Positions 45,615 through 57,300 of a stretch of 64,000 nucleotides of DNA are shown in pieces. The stretch is from Agaricus subrufescens (Eukaryota; Basidiomycota; Agaricomycetes; Agaricales; Agaricaceae), in assembly GCA_029945375.1 (NCBI GenBank), contig CM057061.1:2852001-2916000 (forward strand). The letters run 5' to 3'. A model generated the notes under the pieces. The model was not told the origin of the DNA. It saw only the letters and a list, made by a program, of their open reading frames with translations, and made no database searches. The position numbers and the translations under genes were made by a program. Positions within the stretch are counted from its first letter, which is position 1, and each line of letters starts with the position of its first letter.

Positions 45615-46543
45615 TCAGATCGGATTAGCAGCAGAGTTGAGCATTCCTACCTTGTTGCGCTTCTGCTCATTTCCTTCTTCTTTTCTCGCAGCTGGTGCTA
45701 CAGCCTCATCAGGCATTACAACTGCATCTACACCTCGCTTTCTCTTCAATATCTTGGGCTCAGCAAGCTCGATCTTTGCAGCTATGTTTTCGTCAGCAGG
45801 TCCTTGGATCACTTCAATGCACTGAGCTTCTTCTTTAACCTCTTCATTCTTTATGCTGCATTGGGCTGCGCTATTATCTATGGCAAGTCAGCAAGGTTTT
45901 AAATCACTGAATAACAACTGACCTTGCTGAGATACGCCAAAAACCCAATCACCCTGACTCCCTTCACCATATCCGGGGTCTTGGCTACCATCATCATATC
46001 CTACGCTCTGACTGCCATCGCCATATCCGGGGTCTTGGCTACCATCATCATATCCTACGCTCTGACTGCCATCGCCATATCCAGGGTCTTGGCTGCCATC
46101 GTCATATCCTACGCCCTGGCTGCCACCACCATATCCAGGGTCTTGGCTGCCATCGTCATATCCTATGCCCTGGCTGCCATCTCCGCATCCAGGATCTTGG
46201 CTGCCGTCGCCATATTCTGCGCCCTGGCTGCTACTGCTATATCCAGTACCTTGACTAGCTTCGCTGCCTTCGGTATCTCGAGATTCGCCAACTTTTGCAA
46301 TGCATTAGTAAGTCGCAGAAATCGTAAAATGCAGAAATCCAACTAACCAGTTTGGGATGCACCAGAGCTAATGTAGCAAGTTGGCTTCCGGCCGCGGCCT
46401 TCCTTCCATGCAACGTATTCTTCATGTGTTTCAAAGTCAGGAGTTGCACTTCGGCTTTTCTGAGAAGAGCCACAAGATGCGAAGGTGGAGTAGTCGCCAT
46501 CGCTAGCAACAAGGTCGCTTTGAGGTGAACTCATGGAACACAT
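45615..46543 (-). CDS. Gly/Asp/Ser repeat protein of the CACTA element
   Basis: Minus-strand ATG at 46543 (MCSMSSPQSDLVASDGDYST). Exon 1 ends at 46348 before GTTAGT. Exon 2 starts after a TACTAAT..AAAAG site near 46300 (VGESRDTEGSEASQGTGYSS) and carries about six copies of a 36-60-base unit giving GYDDGSQDPGYGDGSQSV. It then ends with DWVFGVSQQ before an intron. The last exon holds EVIQGPADENIAAKIELAEP, a KRKRG basic patch and the stop at 45615. The protein is about 250 residues, highly acidic and probably disordered, with a basic C terminus. No known domain. Its place between the dioxygenase-like gene and the second repeat protein marks it as cargo or an accessory of the transposon. Confidence 0.55.
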
Positions 46544-47041
46544 AGTAGAGAGAGTGCGTTGTACTTTTTCCTCATCGCATTTGCTCTTATATACACCACC
46601 CCTCAAAGTTCTCCGCCGAATGCACTAAACTCTTTTTTCTCTTTCGCCGCTGTTTCCTTGGCAATCTTTGTCGGGCTTCTGCAGTTTGCCCCGCCGTTGA
46701 ATTAGTAGGTGCGCAGCAGCCTGAGTCTAGAGCATCAGAGCTACCGCCCACAATCCAAAATGGTCTAGCAGTCTTTTTGGTGCCTTTGTTTGCGCCCGGG
46801 TTCCTTGCTATTACCACCGTGCATTCACCCGCTCCTTACTTTTATGACGTTTCTGAATTTCACTCACAGGAAAAAGTAACGTATACTGATTTTAGCAGCC
46901 GTAATACTGCACTGATTGTATTTTTTTGCTTTGTTCTAGTTCGGCTCAACTTCAGCAGTTACCTCCAATTGAAAATCGCGTTCGGATCTTTTTTTTCTTC
47001 CTGTTAAAAGGGCGCACTGCGCAGCAGCCACTCTCACTACT

Positions 47042-49925
47042 ATGCCCCCTAAGCGAAAGAGCACTCAAGGTTCTGCTGCTTCTGCTTCATGCACTGCCTC
47101 TGGTACAACCAGTCCTGATCCTGCGATAATGCTGAAAGTGAAAAGGCCTGTTTATTTCGTTTCTCTGCTGCCGAAGTCAAAACTTAATTCATTTTTATCA
47201 GGTCAAAGAAAGCAAGTGCTGATTCTTCTACTATCTCAAGCAAGCCTGCTTCTGCTGCTACTTCTACAAATCAATCTTGTGCGCCGAGGACAAGAAGGTT
47301 TGCTGCTTATCTTTTCACTTTGTAAATCTCTAACTGTTGCATTACAGCAAAACCTGTTCAGCTTCTATGCAGTCTCTAGTAAACTCGGTTGTAGTTACTG
47401 CTACTGTGGCAAGAAAGACTTGGGCAAAGGACTCCCAGTAAGTGTTTACCATTAATTGCCTGTACATTTGCTAATGTTTCTTGCGTGCAGGAATGGTGAA
47501 AAGCCTGAGCCTGCTGCAGCTGCGCAAAAAGTGAAGCCAAAAAGGTTTGCAAAGTATTTTTTCTTCACCGCAAACAATGTTAATGCCTTGTGAACCAGGA
47601 AAGGAACTGCTCCTATTAACTCTGGCGATGCTGCTGCCCCAACACTTGACCCAATTTCCACTGCGCAGGTAGCTCCAGCTAGGCAGTTAGTTTATTCTCT
47701 CATTTTTCATTTTCCATTTTTTTTTCTGATGCGCACATTGAAGAAAAAGAGCTGCTACAAGCTCCTCGGGCATGCCTGAGGAGCCTGCTGCTAGTTTGGA
47801 CGGTCTGGCTCCTCCTGCAAAGAAATTGAAATCCAAGAAGTCTGGCGCTAGTGATTTCCCTGCTGCCTCTCCTGCTGGTAGAGTAACGCCAACTAGAAGT
47901 CAGCACAAGTCAACCTCTGCTACTAAAGGGCTGAGAGCCAACGCAAGCACAGCCAACGTGGCAGCAGTTAATGCCAATGCAAATGCAGCCAGCACGAAAG
48001 CAGTCAATGCCAACACGAATGCAGCCAACGCGAAAGCAGTTAATGCCAACGCGAAAGCAGCTAACGTGAAAGCAGTTAATGCCAATGCGAAAGCAGCTAA
48101 CGCGAAAGCAGTTAATGCCAACGCAAAAGCAGTTAATGCCGACGTGAAAGCAGCTAATGCGAAAGCAGTTAATGCCAACGTGAAAGCAGCCAACACAAAA
48201 GCAGCCAACGCGAAAGCAGCCAATGCGAAAGCAGTTAATGCCAACGTGAAAGCAGCCAACACAAAAGCAGCCAACGCGAAAGCAGCCAATGCAAAAGCAG
48301 CCAATGCAAAAGCAGCCAATGCAAAAGCAGCCAATGCAAAAGCAGCCAATGCAAAAGCAGTTAATGCCAATGCAAAAGCAGCCAGCGCAAAGGCAGTCAA
48401 CGCGAATGCGAAAGCAGCCAATGCAAAAGCAGCCAGCGCAAAGGCAGTTGGCACAAATGCGAAGGCCATCAGTGCAAATGTGAAGGCAGTCAGTGCAAGC
48501 ACAAAGGCAGCCAACGCAAAGACAGCAAATGCAAAGGCAAGTCACACCTAAGTTTTCTTTTTCTATTTGCACTGAAAAGCTTGCATCTAAGGCCTCCTCA
48601 TTGTCTGGGAGTAGCATCTCACTGGCCTCAATGCGAGAGCAAAAGAACAAGCCTGAAGCCTTGTCTCTAGTCCCTCAGGAGCTACTTGACGAAATAGCTG
48701 ATCTCAGAGCAAAACTTGCGCAAAGCGAAGGTCAGTAACACTCAACTGCAGTTTTATACTGCTGATTTTGGCTCTTGCAGCATCCAAAGATAGGGACGCA
48801 AAAACTGAAGCTGCTCAACCAGCTGCGGAGAGTGATTCGCTGATTCCACCACCAAAAGTACGGGGCTACAATTTGCAGAGAGCCATGAGACTAGAACACG
48901 ATAGGGCTCTATATGTTCAGTGCAGGGTAAATAACCATATTTGATTGTATCGCACCAGTGCTAGAATTACCAGCTCCTTTTAGGCGGCTGTTAAATCCTG
49001 CATGGCAAAGTCAGACATAACAAGTATAGATTGGCGACAGCAAGATGCTGGCATCGTTGCTCAAATATGCATTTTAGTAAGTGCAGTATTACTAGCTGCG
49101 TATTTTCTAACGCTTGCTTAGGCAAAAGAACTTGAACCTCAACTTTGCCGATATCAAAGAAGCTGGGCTACGATAGCCATTATCCGGGGAACATCTAGAA
49201 ATAAGCGTAACTATAGAAACAAGAAACACACAGGATACATTGCTCCTTCAAGGCGCAAGGAAGGCGATGGTAAAAGAAGTGAAGGTGCAAAGAGTACAGC
49301 TAGTAGCATAGATGAATGCGGTAATGCAAGTGAAGATGGCCACATAAGTGAAGACGACTGCGCGAGCGAAGACGGCCACATAAGTGAAGGCGGCTATGCA
49401 AGCGAAGATGGCTGCGCAAATGAAGACGGCTGCGCAAATGAAGACGGCTGCGCAAATGAAGACGGCTATGCGAGTGAAGACGGCTGCGCGAATGAAGGTG
49501 GCTATGCGAGTGAAGATGGCCATGCAGGTGAGGACGGTAATGCAAGTGAAGGCGACAACGCAAGTGAAGATGGCAACGCAGGTGGCAGCGATGGAGGCAA
49601 TAGTGGCAGCGAACGCGATGATGGTGACAGCAATGGCAGCAAATGCGATGATGGTGAAGGCAATGGCAGCGAATGCGATGATGGTGAGGGCAATGGCAGC
49701 GATGGCAATGGCAGTGGTGCTAGTGGCGACAGCGATGCAGGCGATGATGGTAAGGCTGATGGTGAGAGCAATAGTCTTGCAGGAGATGAAGCCGATTCCG
49801 ATGGTAATGGTGGGGGTATAGATGAAGAGCAGCTCAAACTTCACCGAGAGTCGCTGAAGCGACCACTCACCATTAGAAAGGGAAAACGTGGCGTAAAACA
49901 GAGGAACAAAAGGCAGATTCAATAG
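47042..49925 (+). CDS. Ala/Asn/Lys- and Asp/Glu/Gly-repeat protein of the CACTA element, about 9 exons
   Basis: The ATG at 47042 opens MPPKRKSTQGSAASASCTAS. Short exons follow (KTCSASMQSLVNSVVVTATV, then EKPEPAAAAQKVKPKR). The exon from about 47750 leads into about 600 bases of AANAK/AVNANAK pentapeptide repeats (47960-48540). After LLDEIADLRAKLAQSEG comes a conserved block: RGYNLQRAMRLEHDRALYVQ, CMAKSDITSIDWRQQDAGIV and LCRYQRSWATIAIIRGTSRN. The C terminus has acidic repeats (ASEDGHISEDD, CANEDGCANEDG) and a basic end (RKGKRGVKQRNKRQIQ). The 'RAM.LE...' and 'RYQRSWATIAI' block resembles C-terminal parts of transposon-borne hypothetical proteins in Agaricomycetes. The early junctions (47130-47190) are uncertain. 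Confidence 0.6.
47960..48540 (+). repeat. 15/21-base coding tandem repeat (AANAK / AVNANAK)
   Basis: Dozens of copies of GCAGCCAACGCGAAA-like 15-mers, some extended to GCAGTTAATGCCAACGCGAAA 21-mers. A run of near-identical units at about 48285-48360 suggests recent slippage. The reverse strand is also open because of the composition. Confidence 0.85.
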
Positions 49926-50189
49926 CCTGTTCCTAAGGCTTTTCCTGACATTAGATGCGATATTTTCTATTAATGCAAAGTTTACTGTCCTGAACTTTTT
50001 GACGCTTTTTCCTACAAACTCGGCAGTTAAATGAGGATTTCCCTGATTTTCGAGCTCAGGGAATCAACAATCTATTTAAGGCTATTACTGAGTTACAAAA
50101 TAAGATAAACACAGCACTTTAACGAGAGACATTGCAGGAAATCCCTTAATTTGGTACGACATTAAGAGTAGGACTTCCCTGAACTTGCA

Positions 50190-50200
50190 GGTTCACAGTG
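50190..50200 (-). repeat. Right terminal inverted repeat of the CACTA element
   Basis: GGTTCACAGTG on the plus strand (CACTGTGAACC inverted), directly followed by GAA (50201-50203), which repeats 37763-37765. Confidence 0.75.
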
Positions 50201-52259
50201 GAACATTGGATAATGATTGTCTTCGCAGAGAGTATAAGAAGCCTTGCCGCATTATCGAGCCGTTGTCTGTATCCTTCTATCCGGAGTGAGTCCTTTTCAA
50301 TCGTTTTGAAATCATTATGAACGGTTTGCACGGCATTAGATCTGAGCTTCCTCCAAATTGGCAACAATACGTCCACCCAGAGGGCTTGCCATACTTTGTT
50401 TCATTTTCCTGTGGTGGTGGTTCAAAGGTGACGGCGCGTCAACTGCTAAACTATGGTAACTCTGCTGACAAAAAAGTCGAACAGTGGAGAATCATAACAG
50501 AAGAGTGGATGTATGATCCTGCCATCTGCACGTTAATCGAAGGCTTCAGCAAGCAAATACAAGACGTGGTCTCTAAACTCGAATTAACCATAATGCCAGG
50601 GAGCGACCTTTTTCTTGGGCTGTGTCGGAAACAAGGAAACTTGATGGAAAACAAAGCTGGTCGCAAATCGTGCAACTATTACTTTGTATACCACCCCAAC
50701 CGGTGCATTTACTGGCTAGAAAAGTTTAGGCTCAAACGATCAACCTCAAAAATTCTGAATAAGATGTGGGGAGACTTGTCTTGGTACCAGACACGTATGT
50801 CGCTCATGCTTCACTTTTTTTTTTTTGCCTCAGTCCTGACTATGGAGTAGAATTATGCCTTGAGGCCAAATACTGGTCTGTCACTTGTTATCTACGCCAT
50901 CTGCTCCATGATGACCCCTGTTCAGGACACATTGGGACCACTTTCCAAATCTCTACAGAGCCACTCCTGAGATAAATGACTATGTTATCGATACCATCAT
51001 GGGTGTGATGGCAGGTGAGTTTCTGGCCAACTGATCATGCCAGTTTGACCGAAAGACTCCGCAGACGTCGTGTCTGCTCCACGTAACTCAAGTGCTAACT
51101 TCACCTATGAAGAACTATATAAAATGCTGGACCTAGTGAAAATGGAAAGAAGTAGATAAGGTCTACCCCTGACAAGAAATGTGTATTGATTTATTTATAG
51201 ATTGCAATGCGGCAAGCTGGCATATAGGTATTGCATATTTTCAATTAACGCTTCGTATTTAACTAAATATTGGTGAAGGCCGCTCTATGATGCATCTGAG
51301 TATATACCATCCATAAGTTTCGAAGGCTGCCTAACGCTGAACTCTTGCTTAGCTGCAGATCGGCTGAGAAACTATTATGGTGTCTGGGGGACCAGATTGG
51401 ATAGGACTCAATCTGTCGTCGAATTCGAAGACATACCGCATTCAATGGCCGTGGACATCTTCTCTCCTTTCTTTTTCTTCATTCCGCATGCACAGTTGGA
51501 ACGATTCAAATTTTTGGCTGTTGACCGATATATTATGTCACAGCAATGGGAAAACCTCTTGAACGATGTTCAAGAAGAATGGAACCAGACATCAGTAATT
51601 GTGTGTTTTCTTTGTCTCCCACTATTACAAGTTTTAACTCCGGCGATGTTAGGCAACCATTACCTTAGCTGCAGACTGCGCGTTTCTAGCAATTCCCATG
51701 TTTCAGGACCCAGCTCTAGCTACGCGTAGTTCCCCTGAACAGATTGCTAGCTACCTGTCAATCGTGACCAGTATTTTTGGGCTTATCCTTTCTCTCACTT
51801 TTTATCGACACCACAAAACAAGAAGGACCAGCGCACCATCTCAACTTGTAAGGGTGTACACAGAGCCGCTTTTGTCTTCTAATGCTTTGTCTAGTTTGCA
51901 TACATCTCAAATACCGAAGAAGAGGGTGTTAATCTCAAACATTTGGAGAATCTACTTCTCGTATGGAGCTTGCCACATGCGCTCGTAATGTGGTCGTAAG
52001 ATTTCATATTTTGATTGAGATTTCGAGAAGGCTCATGTATTCATTCTCAAGGGTCGTTACATTTTCTCTGGCCTTCTTCTTCATGTGTATTTTTGGAACA
52101 CTTACCGTCACAAAGGTCGTCATTAGTATCGCTGCATCGCTCCTCGGGATTTTAACTGTGTATTGCATTGTCAAATTTGGCAGTGGCAGGAATCTCCTTC
52201 GAATTTGGCTTCAGCGCATTCACCGGAGCATCAGACAACTATTTAAATCCAGCAATTAA

Positions 52260-54333
52260 TACACATTTTGTTTGATTGTCTTTCTTTACCTCCTTTCCGG
52301 AACACACCGGTGTCCCGATGCTACAAACCCCATTTTTTGCACGAACCATATTATGACAGGTGCTACGTGCTCCACAGCCCTTTTATTCCAGGGTCCAAAG
52401 AGGCTGAGAAGCCGAGAAGAAGTATTGGCGCTCATTTAGACGCACGGTCACGCATACGTATTGCACAGCGTTCTACGCATTTTGTAGTCTTTTATGCTGT
52501 TGCAGCACTGCCTACTCCCGTGTCCCCACCTCGTGTGCACTGATATCTCAGGTCATTATCAATCGATCCTATAACATCCAACGAAAGATATATGAAAGAT
52601 ATCAACGTCGTCAGAAATTTTTAGCTTCATTATGTACTAATCACTAACGGCAGTCTAGTTCATGCACTCATGAGCTTTTAAAATGGGATGGAAGATGTCA
52701 GTTTCCGTTTAGTCTATGAACATTCCTATTGCCGCGATGTTTGTTCTGATAAACCGTCCCCGACTGTACAAGGCTAATTATAATACCGGCATCTGAGGAA
52801 GAGATCTCCGTGCAAAACGCACACAGAGGATCGCCATCTACGCGTGAAGGACGTGAGTTTGTTCAACAATTGAGGTCGACGAAACAACCTCAGTGGGACC
52901 TTCCAATGTCAACCTCGATGATACAAATACAACGCGCTCGTGGCGTCTGATGTCGATCCTGTCAGAGAAGAGAAACTGTCAAACTGTGGGTCATTCCATC
53001 TCGGGGGAAGCCAAAGTACGAAAATACAAAATTTCTACTTAAGTACCTAGCGACCGTGAGAATAGAAAAATAAAAACAAAAGAGAACATTTCGGGCATAG
53101 CCCGATCACGTTCTCTACACGCGTGTAAGTTAGTCATGCTGATCGTCAGATCCTGGATTCTGGGGTATATAGGGTATATAATAGTAACATGTCATGGTTT
53201 CCAGTTAAGCAAACTGCCATGTCCCAGGTTCCCTCTTCGTAAGTCTTGTGCACAACTTGTATTGGGTTTCCTCGACACTCAATGATCTGGATTATTTTTT
53301 TTTTTGGTCTAACCAATTCCTCCCTTGCCGCGTTTGGTGGTATAATCACATTCCTGTCACTCATATCACCGAGGCAATAGAGAACCCGAGCCTATCTTGT
53401 AAATATATTTCTCCCTTTATTTTGTCTTTTTACTCACGGGTAATCACAGTGGCGTTCAAGCCGCTCATACTGTATCCTTACGACCTTATGTTCACGCACG
53501 TGACTAAAAGGTTTTTCCGATAAATCTCCAAATTCGCCATAAATCGAGAAAAAATTATTGCAACACTAAAAAAAAATCATGTTGACTGTTGACATGAACA
53601 TAAGGTCGTAAGGATACAGTATCTCAGGCGATAATCTCACTTGTCTCTCCATACTATCGTCAGAAGAGGGCAAGGTGAGACCCGCACCCGTAATCCCTAC
53701 GATAATCGAGGAGCAGCCCAAGAAGGAGCAGGGGCGGCCATTGTCACGGTGGAAAAGCTTCAAGCGATTCCTACGCCGAGTGTTTAGGGTATGCTCATCT
53801 GATAAGTCCTGGATGCTATGAGTATTGACATCTACTTCTGCAGATCTCATCAGCCTCTCGAGACTAGGCGCCTATGTGCAGCAGATTATCGGGTTTCCTC
53901 TGGGTTTCCTTAGCATGTTCCCTGGGTTATAATTACAGCTTTGCGGCTTTAAGTATCGGAAAAACTTGTGTGCCATTCCATAAGGCTCCAACGGTTTAGT
54001 ATAGATGTCAATATAATAGCACACGTAAACCATTATTTTTGGAACTATTTGTTAAGCATGCTGTTACGCAATTTGAGCGTATACTGCTAGAAGTTCGTTC
54101 ACGAAGTCCTGCCATGGAGTAGATTCGCAGCCGGGTGAATTGAAACACTGCAGCTGTTGTCCTGTGTATCGAAACTGATCGTCACACTACTTCGTGTATA
54201 CTTGAAAGATCTTTGGAAATGAATATTCACCTTTTCCGGCGCCATCGGAAAAGGCGAAACGTTCCATTTTCCATCCCGTAACTACATCCGCAAACTACAA
54301 CCTCATTATTCCTGAACAACACACTGCAACTCC
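52260..54333. other. Intergenic stretch with an inverted-repeat hairpin and the tail of a lost DUF6914-like copy
   Basis: Contains a perfect 27-bp inverted repeat (53468-53494 and 53595-53621, listed separately). Bases about 54125-54240 (ATTCGCAGCCGGGTGAATTG, CTTCGTGTATACTTGAAAGA) match the last codons and 3' flank of the DUF6914-like gene at 36095-36240. The body of that gene is missing here. No other gene is supported. Confidence 0.55.
53468..53621. mobile_element. 154-bp element with perfect 27-bp inverted repeats (MITE or hairpin)
   Basis: TACTGTATCCTTACGACCTT then ATGTTCA at 53468-53494 is exactly reverse-complementary to 53595-53621. The 100-base spacer is AT-rich with a run of nine or more A. 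There is no coding capacity. Such an exact arm pair around an AT-rich centre suggests a young MITE or a two-ended footprint, but only one copy is seen in this window. Confidence 0.65.
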
Positions 54334-57300
54334 TCAATCCCGAGTCGTATGCAGCTTCTTATTCAACTGTTCAGTAATCTTCGCCCCAATCTTATGAGCA
54401 AGATTCGCAGCACGCGCAAGTTCCTCAATAGGCACCTGCGAAGCTCCCTGTGATTCAGCTACAGCATCATACGCGTGCTCCAAAGCATCAAGTCGTTCAG
54501 AAGTGGTATGGCTTCGCCGCAAAGGCATCGGTCGACTAGGGAAACCTGATTCATATGCGGGTTCTGATTGAAGGCGCTTGTTGGGGGACGGCCTAGGCAC
54601 AGGATCGTCAGTTGAACCGGAGACTCGGAAGTCATGGCCTTGAGACATTTTGAAATGTTAGATAATCATAGATGTTCAAAGAAGAGTACGAACCTTTATT
54701 GAGAGGAGTAAAAAGCCTGTCCATCTCAGTACTGTCCTCTATCATTTCGTCGAGGTCATCATCCATGAGCTGGGTGACTCTCTTATTCGTGCCCGCTTTT
54801 CTGGTGACAGGCGGACGAGTTGGAGTTCCAAGAACGTAGTCATCAATTCCCAGAAGAGGTGGAACAAGAGTCTGGTCAGGTCGATATCGTGGAAGCCGGG
54901 GAGGCGTGACTAATGAAGTACTTGAACGGTACAATGCTTCAGGGAACTCGATCACTTCCAGACTGGATTTCTTGGCCACATACGATTTTTGATCCTGACT
55001 AACGGATACTACACTAGCAAAACTTCCCGATTTCTCGACTCGTCGTCGTTTCTGAGGTTTAGGGGTGCCTAAAAAGGAGATTATCAAAAATCAGACCATC
55101 TTGATTCTGAAAAACACCTACTCTCAGCAACAGGCCGTTTACTTCCATGCGATCCTATGAGGTCGTCCAACTCGTATAGATGTGGAGGAAGTTCCATGAT
55201 CGATAGTCTGCGGCCACCAGCAGTCGGAGTACGTCGAGTATCTTCCGGAGAAGAACTTGTAGAAATGAAATGGTAGCTATCGTCGGAGCCCATCTCAACA
55301 ACACGCGACAACTTATGGCCTCCCGACACTGCGACAGCTTTACGAGGTGACTGGGAGTCAGAAACAATCGATCTTTCCTATACCATTTCGATCTCATCAA
55401 CCTTCAAATCAATTAAGCATGAACAGACGACTTACAGTACTCTGAGTATCATCGGCCAAACCCTCAGCCAAACTATCACCACAATGATCACTCCACGCTT
55501 TCAAACACGTTTTCAAATCTTCGGGAATCAATCGCTTAAAAGATTCAGGTTGGTCATGATACTTCTTGCGCCAAAACTTTTCAAATGCCAATGGACCAAT
55601 TGGGGGGTACCCCATACGTTCGAATGAAGAAGCGAGGTACGAAGAGAGTGCTTGAAGTATTTCGATTGAGGGAGCGGCGTTGGACAGGACGTCGAGAGAA
55701 ACACGGTAGATGTTATCAATCTGATAGGGTTAGGTGAACATGAGTAAGGGAGTAAGAAATGCGATACAAAACGTACCAGAGCATTATGTTCCTGTTGAAG
55801 TAGTGATTTTTCATCGTCCTTAAACCATAGGCGGAGGCTTTCTTTCAGGAGAACCAGAAGTTGGACAATATCTTTCTCGTCGCAAGTCGAGACTAAATGA
55901 GCCACGCCGTCGAAAATTGATAATGCAAGAACGTGGTTTTCTGGCGTAGGTGGATAAATATCGACTAAAAATGTGTCCACAGTGGATAGTAGGTCTGAAT
56001 GTAAGACACTCTCAGAACAGAAGTGAAGACAAGTCAGCAGGGTGGGTATAGTCCCGGGGCAGGATCGTAGGCTGTAGAGCATTGATTGATTACAAGAGGG
56101 GAGCGATCAAAAAGGCTACTCACGATTTGATCTTTTGCGACCCCAATCTCTTTAACAAGTGATTAATAAACCCCACCGGAGTTGTAAACGAGCTCCGAGC
56201 AACCTCAATGGCTTGGGAGAGCGAACGGTTCCATAACTTGACGTCTTGAGTGTCCAAGTTCCAGGATCTGCGAAAAACAGGCTCGTTAATCAGCGCTCCT
56301 CTTGTCCAAACAAACAAGTCTTACTGAAGAGGAACCACGAGAAACGATAAAAACTCCTCCCAGTCATCCGCCTTAGGCACAATTAGATCATTCTTCGCCA
56401 TCATCACCCAAAGTTGTCGCTGAACCTCAACACCCTCCTGCGACTCAGACCTCGCCAATACCGATGGCAAAAAGTCAGGGACCCCGATCGATACGAGGTC
56501 AACAAACAGCAAGTTCCAGGCGTGCTTAACGCCTTCCTCGTCTAAATCGTATTTCTCTTTGAGGACAGCGAAGAGTATTGCCTCAGCCAAAGATACTAGA
56601 TATTGTGTCCCATATGATTGCTTGGTGACCATCCAAAGTTCGTATACAAGGTTGAGTTGGCGCCTCTGGTCGGAGAGGCTGTCGGTTTGAACAATGAAAT
56701 CAATGAAAGTCGATTTTATGCACTCGGCGGTAGGGGGCGAGACTGATAGGAGAGCAGTCGTAAATTCCAGTTGGGAGCGTACTAGGAGTAAAGATTGCCA
56801 AATGTTTAAAAGTTGAGTCTGCAAAAGATATTAGTTGATCAATACTCGCATCATACGAAGAAGTCACTCACTTCGTAGTACTTATAATCTGTACTCGATG
56901 TATGCGTACAATTAATACTGTACACCCACAGTTGCAAAAATTCCTCCCAGTGCTTTCGAATCTGATCCTCCGTAAGGGGGCGTATGAACTGGGTGTCGGG
57001 GGTTGGGAAACGATTGATAAGCGTTCTGGCTTGTTTTTCAGGCAAGCCTATAAGCGAGTCTGCGAACAGATTGCGATGAACCACTTGAGAGAAATCCCGA
57101 GTAGTATTCTGCGAATCGGCGCTAGATGACGTCCCTACATCACATACCAGGCGACCGAGAATGTTGATCCCTTCCCGTATCTGACTTTCTTTCGAACTGG
57201 AAAGCAAATCTTTAATAATGTGAAGGACTGCGACGATTTTGGAGGATGGACAGGAAACATCTGATAACTGTGACGCGATCAATGCGGTGGCGATGCCACC

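Larger units (their letters stand above)
37766..50200 (-). mobile_element. CACTA/Plavaka-type DNA transposon, 12,435 bp, with four genes
   Basis: The left terminus is CACTGTGAGCC and the right terminus is GGTTCACAGTG, its inverse with one mismatch in 11 bases. CACT(G/A) ends define the superfamily. The element is flanked by GAA on both sides. The flanking 31 and 25 bases together form a 56-base intron of the WW gene, and the uninterrupted paralogue at 59 kb has a 53-base intron at the same place. Inside are a Tnp2/Plavaka transposase (minus, 38164-41375), a dioxygenase-like gene (plus, 43632-45330), a repeat protein (minus, 45615-46543) and another repeat protein (plus, 47042-49925). The right subterminal region has TCAGGGAAGTCC and TCAGGGAAATCC repeats. 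The strand given follows the transposase. Confidence 0.85.
37529..52259 (+). pseudogene. WW-motif/membrane protein, copy A, split by a 12.4-kb transposon in intron 1
   Basis: Exon 1 is 37529-37734 (ends SKTQRYSLSRTV). The remaining exons lie beyond the transposon: 50229-50285, 50340-50427, 50485-about 50794, 50834-50875, 50926-51014, 51065-51151, 51353-51600, 51653-51847, 51895-51995 and 52052-52259. Several have exactly the length of the matching exons in copy B (89, 87, 248, 195, 101). Landmarks are the WW-like LPPNWQQYVHPEGLPYFV, IITEEWMYDPAI, RCIYWLEKF, EAKYWTHWDHFPNLYRATPE, FFFFIPHAQLERF, and hydrophobic segments TFSLAFFFMCIFGTLTVTKV and SYLSIVTSIFGLILSLTF. Exon 5 is one base shorter than in copy B, which shifts the frame unless a weak upstream donor is used. 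Function is unknown; the family is common in mushrooms. Confidence 0.75.

Noticed and set aside
47960..48540. Possible CRISPR-like array (short regular repeats)
   Set aside because: Units are 15 or 21 bases with no unique spacers and encode an in-frame AANAK repeat within a gene.
50317..50427. ATG at 50317 as the start of the WW gene
   Set aside because: It lies in intron 2. The exon before it (50229-50285) and the true first exon at 37529 match the paralogue in sequence and phase.
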